From Streptomyces aquilus (GTDB lineage: Bacteria > Actinomycetota > Actinomycetes > Streptomycetales > Streptomycetaceae), in NCBI RefSeq assembly GCF_003955715.1, contig NZ_CP034463.1, forward strand, positions 620,001-684,000: a DNA stretch of 64,000 bases. Direction: 5' to 3'. A program made the position numbers and the translations under genes. Below the pieces are notes generated by a model that had not been told where the DNA came from, ran no database searches, and saw only the letters and a list, made by a program, of their open reading frames with translations. Shown here piece after piece: positions 37,322 through 45,858 of this stretch; position 1 is the stretch's first letter; every line of letters starts with the position of its first letter.

Positions 37322-37370
37322 CGGATACACCGTGTCAAGGCCCCGTATCCCCCCATCAGGGACCCGTCAG
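37322..37370. promoter_or_regulatory. Reverse-orientation direct-repeat array with no obvious target
   Basis: Reverse-strand half-sites TGTCAA (37333), CATCAG (37354) and CGTCAG (37365) are spaced 21 and 11 bp; a degenerate fourth (CGGATA, 37322) completes 11-21-11. It points at plus-strand DNA, where the first intact-looking start is the SDR pseudogene at 37644. Confidence 0.5.
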
Positions 37371-37643
37371 AGAAGGGGACTTGAGCTTGCCCGGGCCCTG
37401 CGGGACGGCTTCGATGGTTCCCGTGAACAGCGCCTGGCTCCTCTTCGACCGGCCGCCGAGTCCTGCTCGGCCGCCCCGTCGTGCGCCGCGCTGTCCGCAA
37501 GCACCCGCGTCCCGCTGACGCGCGCTCCGCGACCCGAGGGGCGCCGTGATCCCCGTCCGGCGCCCCTCGTCCTTTGCCCTCGCACGCCCGCGCCGCCCCG
37601 CGCAGGAGCCGCGCGTCAGCGTGCCCGCAACTCTGAAGGAACC

Positions 37644-38461
37644 ATGCCCACTTCACCTCTCCCCTCCCGTACCGTCCTGGTCACCGGCGCCACCTCCGGC
37701 ATCGGCTACGAAACCGCCCGGCAGCTCGCCGAGCGCGGCACGACGGTCCTGTTGCACGGCCGCACCGCCGAAGAGGCCCGCGCCGCCGCCGACCGGCTCG
37801 TCGCCGAGGCGGGCGTCGACGCCGACCGACTGTGCACGTACGGCGCGGACTTCACGCGTCTGGACGAGGTGGAGAGCCTCGCCCACAAGGTCGTCGGCGA
37901 GCACCCGCGCCTGGACGTCCTCGTCAACAACGCCGGCATGGCGGCGCCCGAGCGGCACACCGTCACGCCGACGGCAACGAGATCGCCTTCCAGGTCAACT
38001 TCCTCGCCCACTACCTGCTGACCTGTCTGCTGGAGCCGGCCCTCACCAGCGATCCCGGCGGCCGGGTGGTCAACGTGTCCTCCTCGCTGCACCGCACGGC
38101 GTCGATCTCCTGGGCCGACCCCAACCGCGCCCGCCGCTACTCCCGGCTCGCCGCGTACGCCCAGTCCCAGCTGGCCCTGACGGTCTTCGCCGCCGACCCG
38201 CGCGTCACCGCCGTCTCCGTGCATCCCGGAGTCTGCGACACCGCCATGCTCCCGCTGTACTCCCACGAAGGCGGCACCCCCGCCGACGGCGCGGCCCACG
38301 TGGTCCGGCTGTGCGACCCGGCCGTCGAGATCGTCAACGGCGCCTACTACGACCGCGCCGAGCGCGTGGACCCGGCCCCGGCCGCCACGGAGGACCGCAC
38401 GGTCCGGCGCCTCAACAAGCTCGCCGACCCGCTGGTCGGCCGCAGGGCCGGACAGCGTTGA
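37644..38461 (+). pseudogene. Short-chain dehydrogenase/reductase gene with a single-base frameshift
   Basis: The N-terminal part has the Rossmann TGATSGIG motif and NNAG (LVNNAGMAAPER). The C-terminal part, in the frame one base earlier, has VNVSSSL, the YAQSQLAL active-site YxxxS variant and VHPGVCDT. The frames meet at about 37968-37975 (ACGCCGACGGC), where one missing base, probably G, restores TPDGNEIAFQVN. Conceptual length is about 272 residues, normal for the family. It could be a recent mutation or a sequencing error. The ATG at 37644 has GAAGGA upstream. Confidence 0.85.
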
Positions 38462-38558
38462 CCGAGCACGACCAGGGCGGGCGACGAGGAGGGACAAGCC
38501 TCGTCCGCCCGCTCTCTCCCGCACCCCACTCCACCCCGAGATTCCCCCTGAGGCGTCG

Positions 38559-39338
38559 ATGATCGAGATAGACCCCCGTGACCTGCCCGCCCTCAGCCGG
38601 TGTTTCCCCACGGGGTCCCCCGGCCCCGGCACGGTCGGCGAACACGTGCTGGCCACGGGCAACGGCCGCTGGTGGGCCGACCGAGCCGTCCTGCCGCATT
38701 CCGTCGCCGTGTCGTGCACCGGTCACGTGGTACTGCGCGGCGTACCCGACGCACCGACACCCGAGACGCTCGCGCCCCTGGCCGGTTGTCGCATCGACGC
38801 ACCGTCCCGCTTCCTCCCGGCGCTGGGCTCCGCCTTCGAACGCCTCACACCGTGGGAGCGCATCACCTGGACCCTCCAGGCCGGACCGCTGACCGCCACG
38901 CTCCCCATGGGCGTGACCGTGAGGCACCTGGAGGCCGCGGACACCGAGGCGGTGCACGCGCTGGGCCCGGACGCCTCCTGGCTCTCGGCGAGCTGGGGCG
39001 GCCCGGCCGGACTCGCCGCCTCGGGACACGCGTGGGCGGCCGTCGGCCGGACCGGCCGGATCCTCGCGGTGGCATGCTCCTACTTCCGCGGCACCCGCCA
39101 CGAGGACGTGGCCGTCCACACCGTCCCCGGCCGCAGACGCCACCGCCTCGCCCTCGCCTGCGTCACCTCGCTCTGTGCGGACATCACGGCCCGGGGCCAC
39201 CTCCCCAGCTGGAACTGCTCGGTCCACAACCGCGCCAGTCGCCTCCTCGCCTGGACAGCCGGCTTCCGTCTGGTCCGCGAGCACGTCCACTACGCGGTCG
39301 GCAGCCCCATGGCGCGCGATCGCCGGCTCAGCGCGTAG
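38559..39338 (+). CDS. GNAT-family N-acetyltransferase
   Basis: 259 residues. The N-terminal 120 residues are family-specific. The C-terminal half holds a GNAT fold: VRHLEAADTEAVHALG, GRTGRILAVACSYFRG (beta 4), HEDVAVHTVPGRRRHRLALACV as the acetyl-CoA pyrophosphate-binding region, and WNCSVHNRASRLLAWTAGF, the N-x-x-S-x-x-L/GF end of an FR47-like domain. It transfers acetyl from acetyl-CoA to an unknown amine. It stands alone between the SDR pseudogene and the APC transporter. Confidence 0.82.
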   Translation: MIEIDPRDLPALSRCFPTGSPGPGTVGEHVLATGNGRWWADRAVLPHSVAVSCTGHVVLRGVPDAPTPETLAPLAGCRIDAPSRFLPALGSAFERLTPWERITWTLQAGPLTATLPMGVTVRHLEAADTEAVHALGPDASWLSASWGGPAGLAASGHAWAAVGRTGRILAVACSYFRGTRHEDVAVHTVPGRRRHRLALACVTSLCADITARGHLPSWNCSVHNRASRLLAWTAGFRLVREHVHYAVGSPMARDRRLSA

Positions 39339-39438
39339 GAAGCACCGAGGCGGTCGGCCCCCCGTACGGCCCAACCCGTGTCCGTGCGGCCGAAGCACGC
39401 ACACCCTGATGTGCCACAAGTGCTCCGACGACCCGTCT

Positions 39439-39502
39439 TAACGCAAGCTTGACGCGGTCGTGTGAGCCATCCGTGGGCCCTGACGTGACGCTCTGCTTAC
39501 CC
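39439..39502. promoter_or_regulatory. Direct-repeat half-sites upstream of the APC transporter
   Basis: TAACGC (39439) and TGACGC (39450) are 11 bp apart; TGACGC (39486) and TTACCC (39497) are again 11 bp apart. The pairs are separated by 36 bp instead of 21, and the orientation is the same as the gene, unlike the other loci. Family membership is therefore less certain. Confidence 0.4.
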
Positions 39503-39575
39503 TGATCCCGCCGTCCGTGTGACGGCCGGAACCGCACGCCGCACCGCACACCGAGCCGCACACCTGGAGCCCTCG

Positions 39576-41537
39576 ATGGCCACGACCGAACATCCCCCGC
39601 CCAGTCGCCTGCGCGCCTGGATGCTGGAGGGGCTGTCCGACATGGGCAAGGGTCACAGCCAGCCGGCCCGACCGACCCAGCCGCAGGAATCCAGGCTGGA
39701 GCACGAGGGCCAGCCCTGGTACCGGGTGATGTGCCTGACGGGCGTCGACTACTTCTCGACCCTCGGCTACCAGCCGGGCATCGCGGCCCTCGCGGCCGGC
39801 CTCCTCTCCCCCATCGCGACGATCGTGCTGGTGATCGTCACCCTGGCGGGCGCCCTGCCGGTGTACCGCCGTGTGGCCGAGGAGAGCCCGCACGGCGAGG
39901 GCTCGATCGCCATGCTGGAGCGGCTGCTCACCTTCTGGAAGGGCAAGCTGTTCGTCCTCACGCTGCTGGGCTTCGCGGCCACCGACTTCCTGATCACCAT
40001 CACCCTGTCCGCCGCGGACGCCTCGACCCACCTCGTCGAGAACCCGCACCTCAACAGCGCCCTGCACGACAAGCAGATGCTGATCACCCTGATCCTGGTG
40101 GCGCTGCTCGGCGCGGTGTTCCTGAAGGGCTTCCTGGAGGCGATCGGGGTCGCGGTCGCCCTGGTGGTGGTCTATCTCTCGCTCAACGTCGTCGTCGTGA
40201 TCGTCGGCTTCTGGCACGTCGTCACCGAGGGCCATGTCGTCACCGACTGGTCGAACGCCCTCACGGCCGAGCACGGCAACATCTTCGTGATGATCGGCGT
40301 GTCCCTGATCGTCTTCCCGAAGCTGGCGCTCGGCATGTCCGGCTTCGAGACCGGCGTCGCGGTGATGCCCCATGTGAAGGGCGACCCGGGAGACACCGAG
40401 GAGAGCCCCAAGGGCCGCATCCGGGACACCAAGAAGCTGCTCACCACGGCCGCCCTGATCATGAGCGTCTTCCTGATCGCCACCAGCTTCATCACCACTC
40501 TCCTGATCCCCGAGAAGGACTTCGAGGCCGGCGGCCCGGCCAACGGACGCGCCCTGGCGTACCTGGCGCACGACTACCTGGGCGGTGCCTTCGGCACGGT
40601 CTACGACGTCTCGACCATCGCCATCCTGTGGTTCGCCGGCGCCTCCGCGATGGCTGGCCTGCTCAACCTGATGCCGCGCTACCTCCCCCGCTACGGCATG
40701 GCCCCGCACTGGGCCCGCGCCGTACGCCCCATGGTCATCGTCTTCACCCTGATCGGCTTCCTGGTCACCTGGATCTTCGACGCCGACGTCGACGCCCAGG
40801 GCGGCGCGTACGCCACTGGTGTCCTGGTGCTGATGTCCTCGGCGGCCATCGCGGTGACGATCGCCGCGCGCCGGGCGTCGGAAGGCAAGTGGACCGTCAT
40901 CTTCGCGACCATCTCGGCCGTCCTGCTCTACGTCACCGTCGTCAACGTCATCGAGCGCCCCGACGGCGTGAAGATCGGCGCCTGCTTCATCGCCGGCATC
41001 ATCCTGGTCTCCCTCCTCTCCCGGCTGGCCCGCGCCTTCGAGCTCCGCGTGACGAGCGTGACGCTCGACGACATGGCGGAACGATTCATCCGGGACATGT
41101 CGAGCCGCAAGATCCGCTTCATCGCCAACGAGCCCGACAAGCGGGACAAGGCCGAGTACCGCGAGAAGATCGAGCAGATCCGCGCGGACAACGACATCCC
41201 CGGCGAGGACTTCGTCTTCGTCGAGGTCACGGTCCTCGACCCGTCCGAGTTCGAGGCGAGCCTGTCGGTCCACGGCGAGGTCCTGCACAACCGCTACCGC
41301 GTGCTGACCCTGGAGTCCTCCTCCATCCCCAACGCGCTGGCGGCCCTCCTCCTCCACGCCCGCGACACAACGGGCTGCACGCCGCACATGTACTTCGAGT
41401 GGACCGAGGGCAACCCCTTCGCCAACTTCCTCCGCTTCTTCCTCTTCGGCCAGGGCGAGGTGGCCCCCGTCACCCGAGAGGTCCTGCGCGAGGCGGAACC
41501 GGACCGGGCCCGCCGCCCCCGCGTCCACACCGGCTGA
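39576..41537 (+). CDS. APC-family transporter, distant KimA-type
   Basis: 653 residues from ATG with GGAG upstream. Twelve membrane helices begin near residue 50 ([53 protein letters not shown]), matching the APC fold with the unwound helix 1 and helix 6 sequences. A cytosolic C-terminal domain of about 150 residues ([20 protein letters not shown]) resembles the soluble domain of KimA-like proteins more than classical amino-acid permeases. Given the K+ context and the paralogous small membrane gene downstream, a K+ or osmolyte role is likely. Amino-acid transport remains possible. Confidence 0.85.
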   Translation: MATTEHPPPSRLRAWMLEGLSDMGKGHSQPARPTQPQESRLEHEGQPWYRVMCLTGVDYFSTLGYQPGIAALAAGLLSPIATIVLVIVTLAGALPVYRRVAEESPHGEGSIAMLERLLTFWKGKLFVLTLLGFAATDFLITITLSAADASTHLVENPHLNSALHDKQMLITLILVALLGAVFLKGFLEAIGVAVALVVVYLSLNVVVVIVGFWHVVTEGHVVTDWSNALTAEHGNIFVMIGVSLIVFPKLALGMSGFETGVAVMPHVKGDPGDTEESPKGRIRDTKKLLTTAALIMSVFLIATSFITTLLIPEKDFEAGGPANGRALAYLAHDYLGGAFGTVYDVSTIAILWFAGASAMAGLLNLMPRYLPRYGMAPHWARAVRPMVIVFTLIGFLVTWIFDADVDAQGGAYATGVLVLMSSAAIAVTIAARRASEGKWTVIFATISAVLLYVTVVNVIERPDGVKIGACFIAGIILVSLLSRLARAFELRVTSVTLDDMAERFIRDMSSRKIRFIANEPDKRDKAEYREKIEQIRADNDIPGEDFVFVEVTVLDPSEFEASLSVHGEVLHNRYRVLTLESSSIPNALAALLLHARDTTGCTPHMYFEWTEGNPFANFLRFFLFGQGEVAPVTREVLREAEPDRARRPRVHTG

Positions 41538-41549
41538 ATCCGATTCCCG

Positions 41550-41598
41550 CGTAAGGAACGCGTCAGGATTCGCCCATACGGCGTCAGGACCCCGTCAG
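41550..41598. promoter_or_regulatory. Reverse-orientation direct-repeat array (11-21-11)
   Basis: Half-sites read on the reverse strand: CGTAAG (41550), CGTCAG (41561), CGTCAG (41582), CGTCAG (41593), spaced 11, 21, 11. The proximal pair is centred about 50 bp upstream of the ATG at 41640, the same distance as at 29939. TAGCGT at 41627-41632 is the likely -10. Confidence 0.7.
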
Positions 41599-41639
41599 TG
41601 ACAGCCGCGGAGCCCGCAGGGACGCCTAGCGTCAACGAC

Positions 41640-42161
41640 ATGCGACGTCCCTACGACCGGTGGACCCGGACCGGTGATCGCCACTGGCGTGGCGGCGCCA
41701 GGCTCGCGACGGGCTGCGCCGCGCTGTTCGGCGCCATGTCCCTGCTGGTCGACTGGGACGCGGACAGCCTGTCGCCCCTGCGCGCCGTGCTGTGGCTCGG
41801 CCTGTCGGCCGCCCTGTTCGTCGTCCTGCTACCGCCCCGGGTGACGGCGGGTACCGGCTGGCTGGCGGTGCGGGGCCCGTGGCGGCGGCAGATGGTGCGC
41901 ACGGACGCGCTGACGACCGTACGGTGCCACGACGGCGTCTCGTCCCTCCTGGTCCTGCGGGACGCCTACGGACAACGCTTGGAACTGGACCCCCGTGTCC
42001 TCACCGCCAATCCTCTCATCTGGCACGAGCTCGACACCGGCGTACGGCGTTCCGTCGAACGCGGCATCCTGTTGCGCGGCGGGGACGTCCTGGAGCAGCT
42101 CGGCCACGGCATCGACGACGAGACCGCTCGGGCGGTGCTCAGGGCGTCTGGACTTTCCTGA
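41640..42161 (+). CDS. Small membrane protein, paralogue of the 29939-30469 gene
   Basis: 173 residues: two hydrophobic segments (LATGCAALFGAMSLLVDW and LRAVLWLGLSAALFVVLLPP, about 20-65), then a soluble domain with VRTDALTTVRCHDGVSSLLV, YGQRLELDPRVLTANP and C-terminal RAVLRASGLS. Size, topology and motifs match the protein at 29939. The ATG is 7 bp after TAGCGT, so the message is probably leaderless. It follows the APC transporter but has its own operator array. Function unknown. Confidence 0.82.
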   Translation: MRRPYDRWTRTGDRHWRGGARLATGCAALFGAMSLLVDWDADSLSPLRAVLWLGLSAALFVVLLPPRVTAGTGWLAVRGPWRRQMVRTDALTTVRCHDGVSSLLVLRDAYGQRLELDPRVLTANPLIWHELDTGVRRSVERGILLRGGDVLEQLGHGIDDETARAVLRASGLS

Positions 42162-42208
42162 CTGGTTCGCCTGTCCCGCCATCCTGACCGAGCAAGAGAT
42201 TCCACATG

Positions 42209-42272
42209 GCCGAGATAACACTTGGCTGAGATGACACTTGGCTGAGATGACAGAAATATTCGTTATCTCAGC
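42209..42272. promoter_or_regulatory. Operator array: three 16-bp tandem repeats plus an inverted copy
   Basis: The half-site GCTGAGATGACA recurs at 42209 (GCCGAGATAACA), 42225 and 42241, exactly 16 bp apart, and its inverse CGTTATCTCAGC ends at 42272. The third copy and the inverse form a 12-8-12 near-perfect palindrome. TACGGT (42282-42287) lies 7 bp before the GTG of the regulator gene, so the array covers the -35 region: a clear autoregulation site. Confidence 0.75.
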
Positions 42273-42294
42273 TAAAACTGCTACGGTTGGGGCT

Positions 42295-42813
42295 GTGCCG
42301 AACGACGCGCAGCTACTCTTCGCCGATCACGTGGGCCGCTTCTACGCCCGGCAGTACGGCTTCCCGCCCATGGCCGGGCGGCTGCTCGGCCACCTCCTCG
42401 TGTGCGATCCGCCCCAGCAGACCATCGACGAGCTGACCGAGGCCCTGCTGGCCAGCCGCAGTGCCATCACCGGCGCGGTCAAACTGCTGGAGAACTACGG
42501 CATCGCCCGGCGCACCCGCGCCGCCGGTGAGCGCATGGACCGGGTGAGCCTGGACCCGGACAGCCAGCAGCCGCAGAACTTCGACGCGGCGGTCCACCAG
42601 GAACACGCCGCACTGTTCCGGGAGGGCCTGGCCCTCCTCTCCGACGCTCCGCCGGAACGCCGTGCGGCGCTGGAGGAAATGATCGCGCTGGCCGAGTTCC
42701 TGGCGGAACGCCTGCCCAAGCTGGTGGACGAGTGGCACGCGCACCGTGACGACCTGCGCGCCTCGGGACGACTTGGTCGGCCCAGGCGAACAGCCGGGTC
42801 GGCCGGCTCATGA
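42295..42813 (+). CDS. GbsR/MarR-like winged-helix regulator
   Basis: 172 residues from GTG at 42295. Longer starts would run through the operator. The HTH lies at about 20-95 (FPPMAGRLLGHLLVCDPPQQ, ALLASRSAITGAVKLLENYG, wing RRTRAAGERMDRVSL), followed by a dimerisation helix pair. This is the GbsR/MarR arrangement used for osmolyte, drug and efflux control. A leaderless transcript is suggested by TACGGT 7 bp upstream. The immediate downstream gene encodes the 28-residue-repeat protein; the target transporter is not evident. Confidence 0.85.
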   Translation: MPNDAQLLFADHVGRFYARQYGFPPMAGRLLGHLLVCDPPQQTIDELTEALLASRSAITGAVKLLENYGIARRTRAAGERMDRVSLDPDSQQPQNFDAAVHQEHAALFREGLALLSDAPPERRAALEEMIALAEFLAERLPKLVDEWHAHRDDLRASGRLGRPRRTAGSAGS

Positions 42814-42839
42814 CCATCACCGTGGAAAGGATGCCCACC

Positions 42840-43184
42840 ATGTCCGAACCCGACTTGTCCGAACTGCGGGAACGCGCCGGGAACGGTGACAGCGACGCCA
42901 CCGACGAACTCGTCCAACTCGCCGCGGAACACGGTGACGTGGACGAACTGCGCCGCCTCGCGGCGACGGGCAACTCCGATGCCACCGACGAGCTCATCCA
43001 ACTCGCCTCGGAGCAGGGCGACCTCCAAGAACTCCGGCGGCTCTCCGACGGCGGCAACGCCACAGCCACCGACGAGTTGATCCAACTGGCCACCGAGCAG
43101 GACAACTTGGAGGAGCTACGGCGGCTGGCGGACCGGGGCAACGCCACGGCCGCCGAACAGCTCGCGGAACTCGTCGGCGACTGA
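42840..43184 (+). CDS. 28-residue tandem-repeat helical protein
   Basis: 114 residues from ATG at 42840 with AAAGG at SD distance; alternative starts at 42831 and 42810, the latter overlapping the regulator stop as ATGA. The protein is almost wholly 3.5 copies of a 28-residue unit (GNSDATDELIQLASEQGDLQ then ELRRLSDG), which would form paired helices like Sel1 or TPR-type solenoids. It is acidic, with no Cys and no membrane segment. Probably co-transcribed with the regulator. No known family; a small protein-binding scaffold is likely. Confidence 0.75.
   Translation: MSEPDLSELRERAGNGDSDATDELVQLAAEHGDVDELRRLAATGNSDATDELIQLASEQGDLQELRRLSDGGNATATDELIQLATEQDNLEELRRLADRGNATAAEQLAELVGD
42885..43184 (+). 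repeat. 84-bp tandem coding repeats
   Basis: Repeat units start at 42885, 42969, 43053 and 43137, exactly 84 bp apart, the last truncated by the stop. They are similar at DNA level (GCCACCGACGA and ATCCAACT blocks), showing expansion by duplication. Confidence 0.85.
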
Positions 43185-43214
43185 CCTCACCGAAACCACT
43201 CACGGACCACACGG

Positions 43215-43640
43215 TCACGCCCGGCGGACCGACGTCCGGCCGCTCGCTTCCTTCTCCACGAACCATTGCAGGTGGCGGCGCAGCGCCGGAAGCAGGAAGT
43301 CGGGTAGATGCACAGTGCGCTTGCCCGCACGCGACTTGGGATCACCGGTGACGCACCGCCCGTTCGTCAGCTCGGGAGACGCGTGTGTGACGCGCAGGGA
43401 GCCTTCGTCGAGATCGGCATCGTGACGGCGCAGTTCGGCCGACTCCTCCGGACGGAGAGAGGCGAAGGCGCCCAGCGGGACCATCAGACGCCGCGCGGGC
43501 CCATGGCATCGGCCAGGTCGAAGGCCTGCTCGATGGTCGCCGTGGGGCGCTCATCGGCCTCCTCCTTGCCGGCGCCCTCGATGCGGCACGGGTTGCTGAG
43601 TTGTTCGGTCGCCGCTGAGTCCTGCCCCCGTGTGCTCCTG
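43215..43640 (-). pseudogene. Tyrosine recombinase (integrase) remnant
   Basis: Two adjacent frames together give an integrase middle region: NPCRIEGAGKEEADERPTAT and QAFDLADAMG in one frame, then PLGAFASLRPEESAELRRHD, PELTNGRCVTGDPKSRAGKR and TVHLPDFLLPALRRHL in another. The shift lies near 43495. The catalytic Arg of the SLRPEE region is present, but the C-terminal HxxR and Tyr box are missing and a stop follows VRRA. It is a decayed relic of an actinobacterial integrative element. The IS5-type element lies 65 bp away. Confidence 0.75.
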
Positions 43641-43708
43641 CAGGGGCGGCCTTCCGTCCAACGCTCGCTTCACGCATGCACAGGTCAGAAGCTATCCGGT
43701 TGCCCTAG

Positions 43709-44598
43709 GCAGTGTCTTCAAATGATCTTGAGTGGTGGATCATGGTCGGGTGATACGTCGCCATGAACTGTCCGATGCCGAGTGGGAGTTCGTCCGGCCG
43801 TTGCTGCCAGTGTCGTTGCGTGGACGCAAACGGCTGGATGACCGCAGGGTCCTCAACGGGATCGTGTGGAAGTTCCGTACCGGGACGGCCTGGCGGGATG
43901 TGCCGGAGCGGTACGGGCCATGGGCCACGCTGCACACCCGTTTCCGCCGGTGGGCGGCGGACGGCACGTTCGATCGGATGCTCCGCGCCGCCCAGTCCCG
44001 TGCGGATGCAGCCGGCGACATCGACTGGCTGGTGTCGGTCGACTCCACCATCGTCCGCGCCCACCAGCATGCCGCCGGTGCTCGAAAAGGGGGCTCCGCA
44101 GCCCGGCTCTCGGACGCTCCCGGGGCGGCCTGACCAGCAAGATTCACCTGGCCTGCGACGGTGCCGGCCGCCCGCTCGCCTTCATCGTCACGGGCGGCAA
44201 CACCAACGACTGCACCCAGTTCACCGCCGTGATGGAGGCGATCCGCGTGCCCCGCACCGGCCCGGGACGGCCCCGGGTGCGGCCCTCGCACGTCCTCGGT
44301 GACAAGGGCTACAGCTCCAGAGCTATCCGCACCTGGCTGCGTCGGCGCGGCATCAGTCACACCATTCCCGAGCGAGCCGACCAGGTCCGCAACCGGCGGA
44401 ACCGCGGCAGCCGCGGTGGACGGCCCCCGGCCTTCGACCGCAATACCTACAAGCGACGCAACGTGGTGGAGCGATGCTTCAACAAGCTGAAGCAGTGGCG
44501 CGGCATCGCCACCCGGTACGACAAGACCACCGAGTCCTTCCAGGCAGCCGTCACCCTCGCAGCCCTGCTGATGTGGGCGTGACATTTGACGACAGAAC
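43709..44598 (+). mobile_element. IS5-family (IS427-like) insertion sequence
   Basis: 890 bp with imperfect terminal inverted repeats: left GCAGTGTCTTCAAATG, right (reversed) GTTCTGTCGTCAAATG, 12 of 16 matching. It is flanked by CTAG at 43705-43708 and 44599-44602, a target duplication typical of this group. It carries one transposase in two overlapping frames. Confidence 0.85.
43750..44582 (+). CDS. IS5-family transposase, two overlapping frames (-1 shift)
   Basis: The first frame (43750-44133) gives the N-terminal domain (LSDAEWEFVRPLLP, GIVWKFRTGTAWRDVPERYG) and the first catalytic Asp in VSVDSTIVRAHQHAAG. The second (to 44582) gives LGRSRGGLTSKIHLACDG, the second Asp in VLGDKGYSS and the YKRRNVVERCFNKLK Glu motif, completing DDE. 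The frames overlap at the homopolymer AAAAGGGGG (44085-44093). A -1 slip on the Lys codon yields a fused protein of about 277 residues, the usual size. Programmed frameshifting is therefore likely. The GTG start at 43750 is a choice; 43732 is an alternative. Confidence 0.85.
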
Positions 44599-44785
44599 CT
44601 AGCGCCGTCACTTCCGGGGTGACTTTCCCAGACCGCCTTCGCCATCGGTGTTCCCCTGCTGCGCCCGGGCTCGCTGATGCCCTTCGGGTATCAGCGGCGT
44701 CGAAAGAGGTCTTGGACGAGGAGCCGCTCCTGGATTCAGGCTGGTCGGCGAAGGCGCCAGCCCACGAATGACAGGAGCCACCACC

Positions 44786-45646
44786 ATGAAGATCTTCCTC
44801 ACCGGCGGGTCCGGATACCTCGGCAAGGCCACACTCAGCGCGCTGCTCCGCGACGGCCACACCGTGGAGGCGCTGGCCCGCAACGACCGGGCCGCCGAGA
44901 CCGTCGGCTCCCTCGGGGCGACGCCGGTGCGCGGCGGGTTGGCCGATCTCGGGGTGCTGAACGCGGCCGCGGCCCGCGCCGAAGCGGTCATCCACCTGGC
45001 GCAGGCCGGGACCGGCGACGAGGACCTCGCGGCAGCCACCGCCATGCAGGACGGCATCGGCACCGGCCCGTATGTGCACACCGGCGGCACCTGGGTCTAC
45101 GGCGACACCGACGGGGTCGTGGACGAGACCGCCCCCTGGAACCCCCCGCCCGTGGTCGCCTGGCGCAAGCCCGTCGAGGACGCCGTACTGCGACGCGCGC
45201 GGGAGGGCGGCCGGCCGGTCGTGGTGCGGCCCGGGCTGCTGTACGGCGGCGAGAACCGTCTGATCGACATGTTCTACGGCGTTCCGGGCAGGGCAGCCGG
45301 CGCCGTCCCCTACATCGACGACGGCGCCAATCGCTGGGCTCTGGTGCACGTCGACGACATCGCGACGCTGTACGTCGCCGCTCTGAAGGCGAAGCCCGGC
45401 TCGGTGTACGTGGGTGTGGGCGGGGTGAACCCGACCGCCAAGGAGTGCTCGCTGGCCGTCGCACGCTCTGCCGGCCTCGACGGCAAGGTCGTCTCCCTCA
45501 CGCTGGAGCGGGCCCGTGAGCAGATGGGCCCGATCGCGGACGCCTTCGCCCTGGACCAGCAGCTCACCCCGGCGCGCGCCGGGGCCGAGCTGGGGTGGAT
45601 CCCAGAGCACACCGACCCGCTGGCCGTCCTCGCCGGCGGCGAGTGA
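44786..45646 (+). CDS. NAD(P)-dependent epimerase/dehydratase (extended SDR-like)
   Basis: 286 residues from ATG at 44786 with AGGAG upstream. The N-terminal Rossmann motif is TGGSGYLG. Strand ends VIHLAQAG and VHTGGTWVYGD are typical of NAD-dependent epimerases, and VVRPGLLYGG follows. The canonical YxxxK is not clear; a WRKPVED segment occupies that position, so catalysis may differ. It is an isolated gene just downstream of the IS element and followed by a LysR regulator on the same strand after 212 bp. Confidence 0.85.
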   Translation: MKIFLTGGSGYLGKATLSALLRDGHTVEALARNDRAAETVGSLGATPVRGGLADLGVLNAAAARAEAVIHLAQAGTGDEDLAAATAMQDGIGTGPYVHTGGTWVYGDTDGVVDETAPWNPPPVVAWRKPVEDAVLRRAREGGRPVVVRPGLLYGGENRLIDMFYGVPGRAAGAVPYIDDGANRWALVHVDDIATLYVAALKAKPGSVYVGVGGVNPTAKECSLAVARSAGLDGKVVSLTLERAREQMGPIADAFALDQQLTPARAGAELGWIPEHTDPLAVLAGGE

Positions 45647-45723
45647 GCGAGCAAGGAGAGGGGCGGTGCCGGCGGTGACGGGCCACGGGCGCCCATATCG
45701 GTAGATTGGTGGCCGACTGCCCC

Positions 45724-45777
45724 GCTCGTTTCACGGTCCCGCAGGGGCGATGCTCGTTTCAGTCCCGCAGGGGCGAT
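45724..45777. repeat. Tandem duplication of about 26 bp upstream of the LysR gene
   Basis: Two adjacent copies of GCTCGTTTCA...GTCCCGCAGGGGCGAT, the first with a 2-bp CG insertion (28 bp) and the second 26 bp, with no spacer. Each contains a short CCCGCAGGGG stem. Located 82-135 bp before the LysR start. Confidence 0.6.
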
Positions 45778-45858
45778 GGAGAAGTCGTCCCAGGACGGCG
45801 GGCCGCCCTCGGCGAGCCGTCGCCCTGGAGACGCAGAGGAAGGGAGCGGTGAGTCCGG

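Larger units (their letters stand above)
37114..37643. other. 530-bp intergenic region with two opposed operator arrays
   Basis: No supported full-length gene. It holds the plus array at 37200-37248 serving the minus-strand gene, a reverse-orientation array at 37322-37370, and a 34-codon ORF at 37414-37518 (MVPVNSAWLLFDRP..., Pro/Arg-rich) placed about 50 bp past the second array. The ORF is too short and compositionally biased to call a gene. Confidence 0.5.

Noticed and set aside
43209..44602. A functional prophage or ICE
   Set aside because: Only a broken integrase fragment and one IS are present; no structural, replication or transfer genes are nearby.
45724..45777. CRISPR-like repeat
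   Set aside because: Only two head-to-tail copies, no spacer between them, unequal length and no cas genes in the window.
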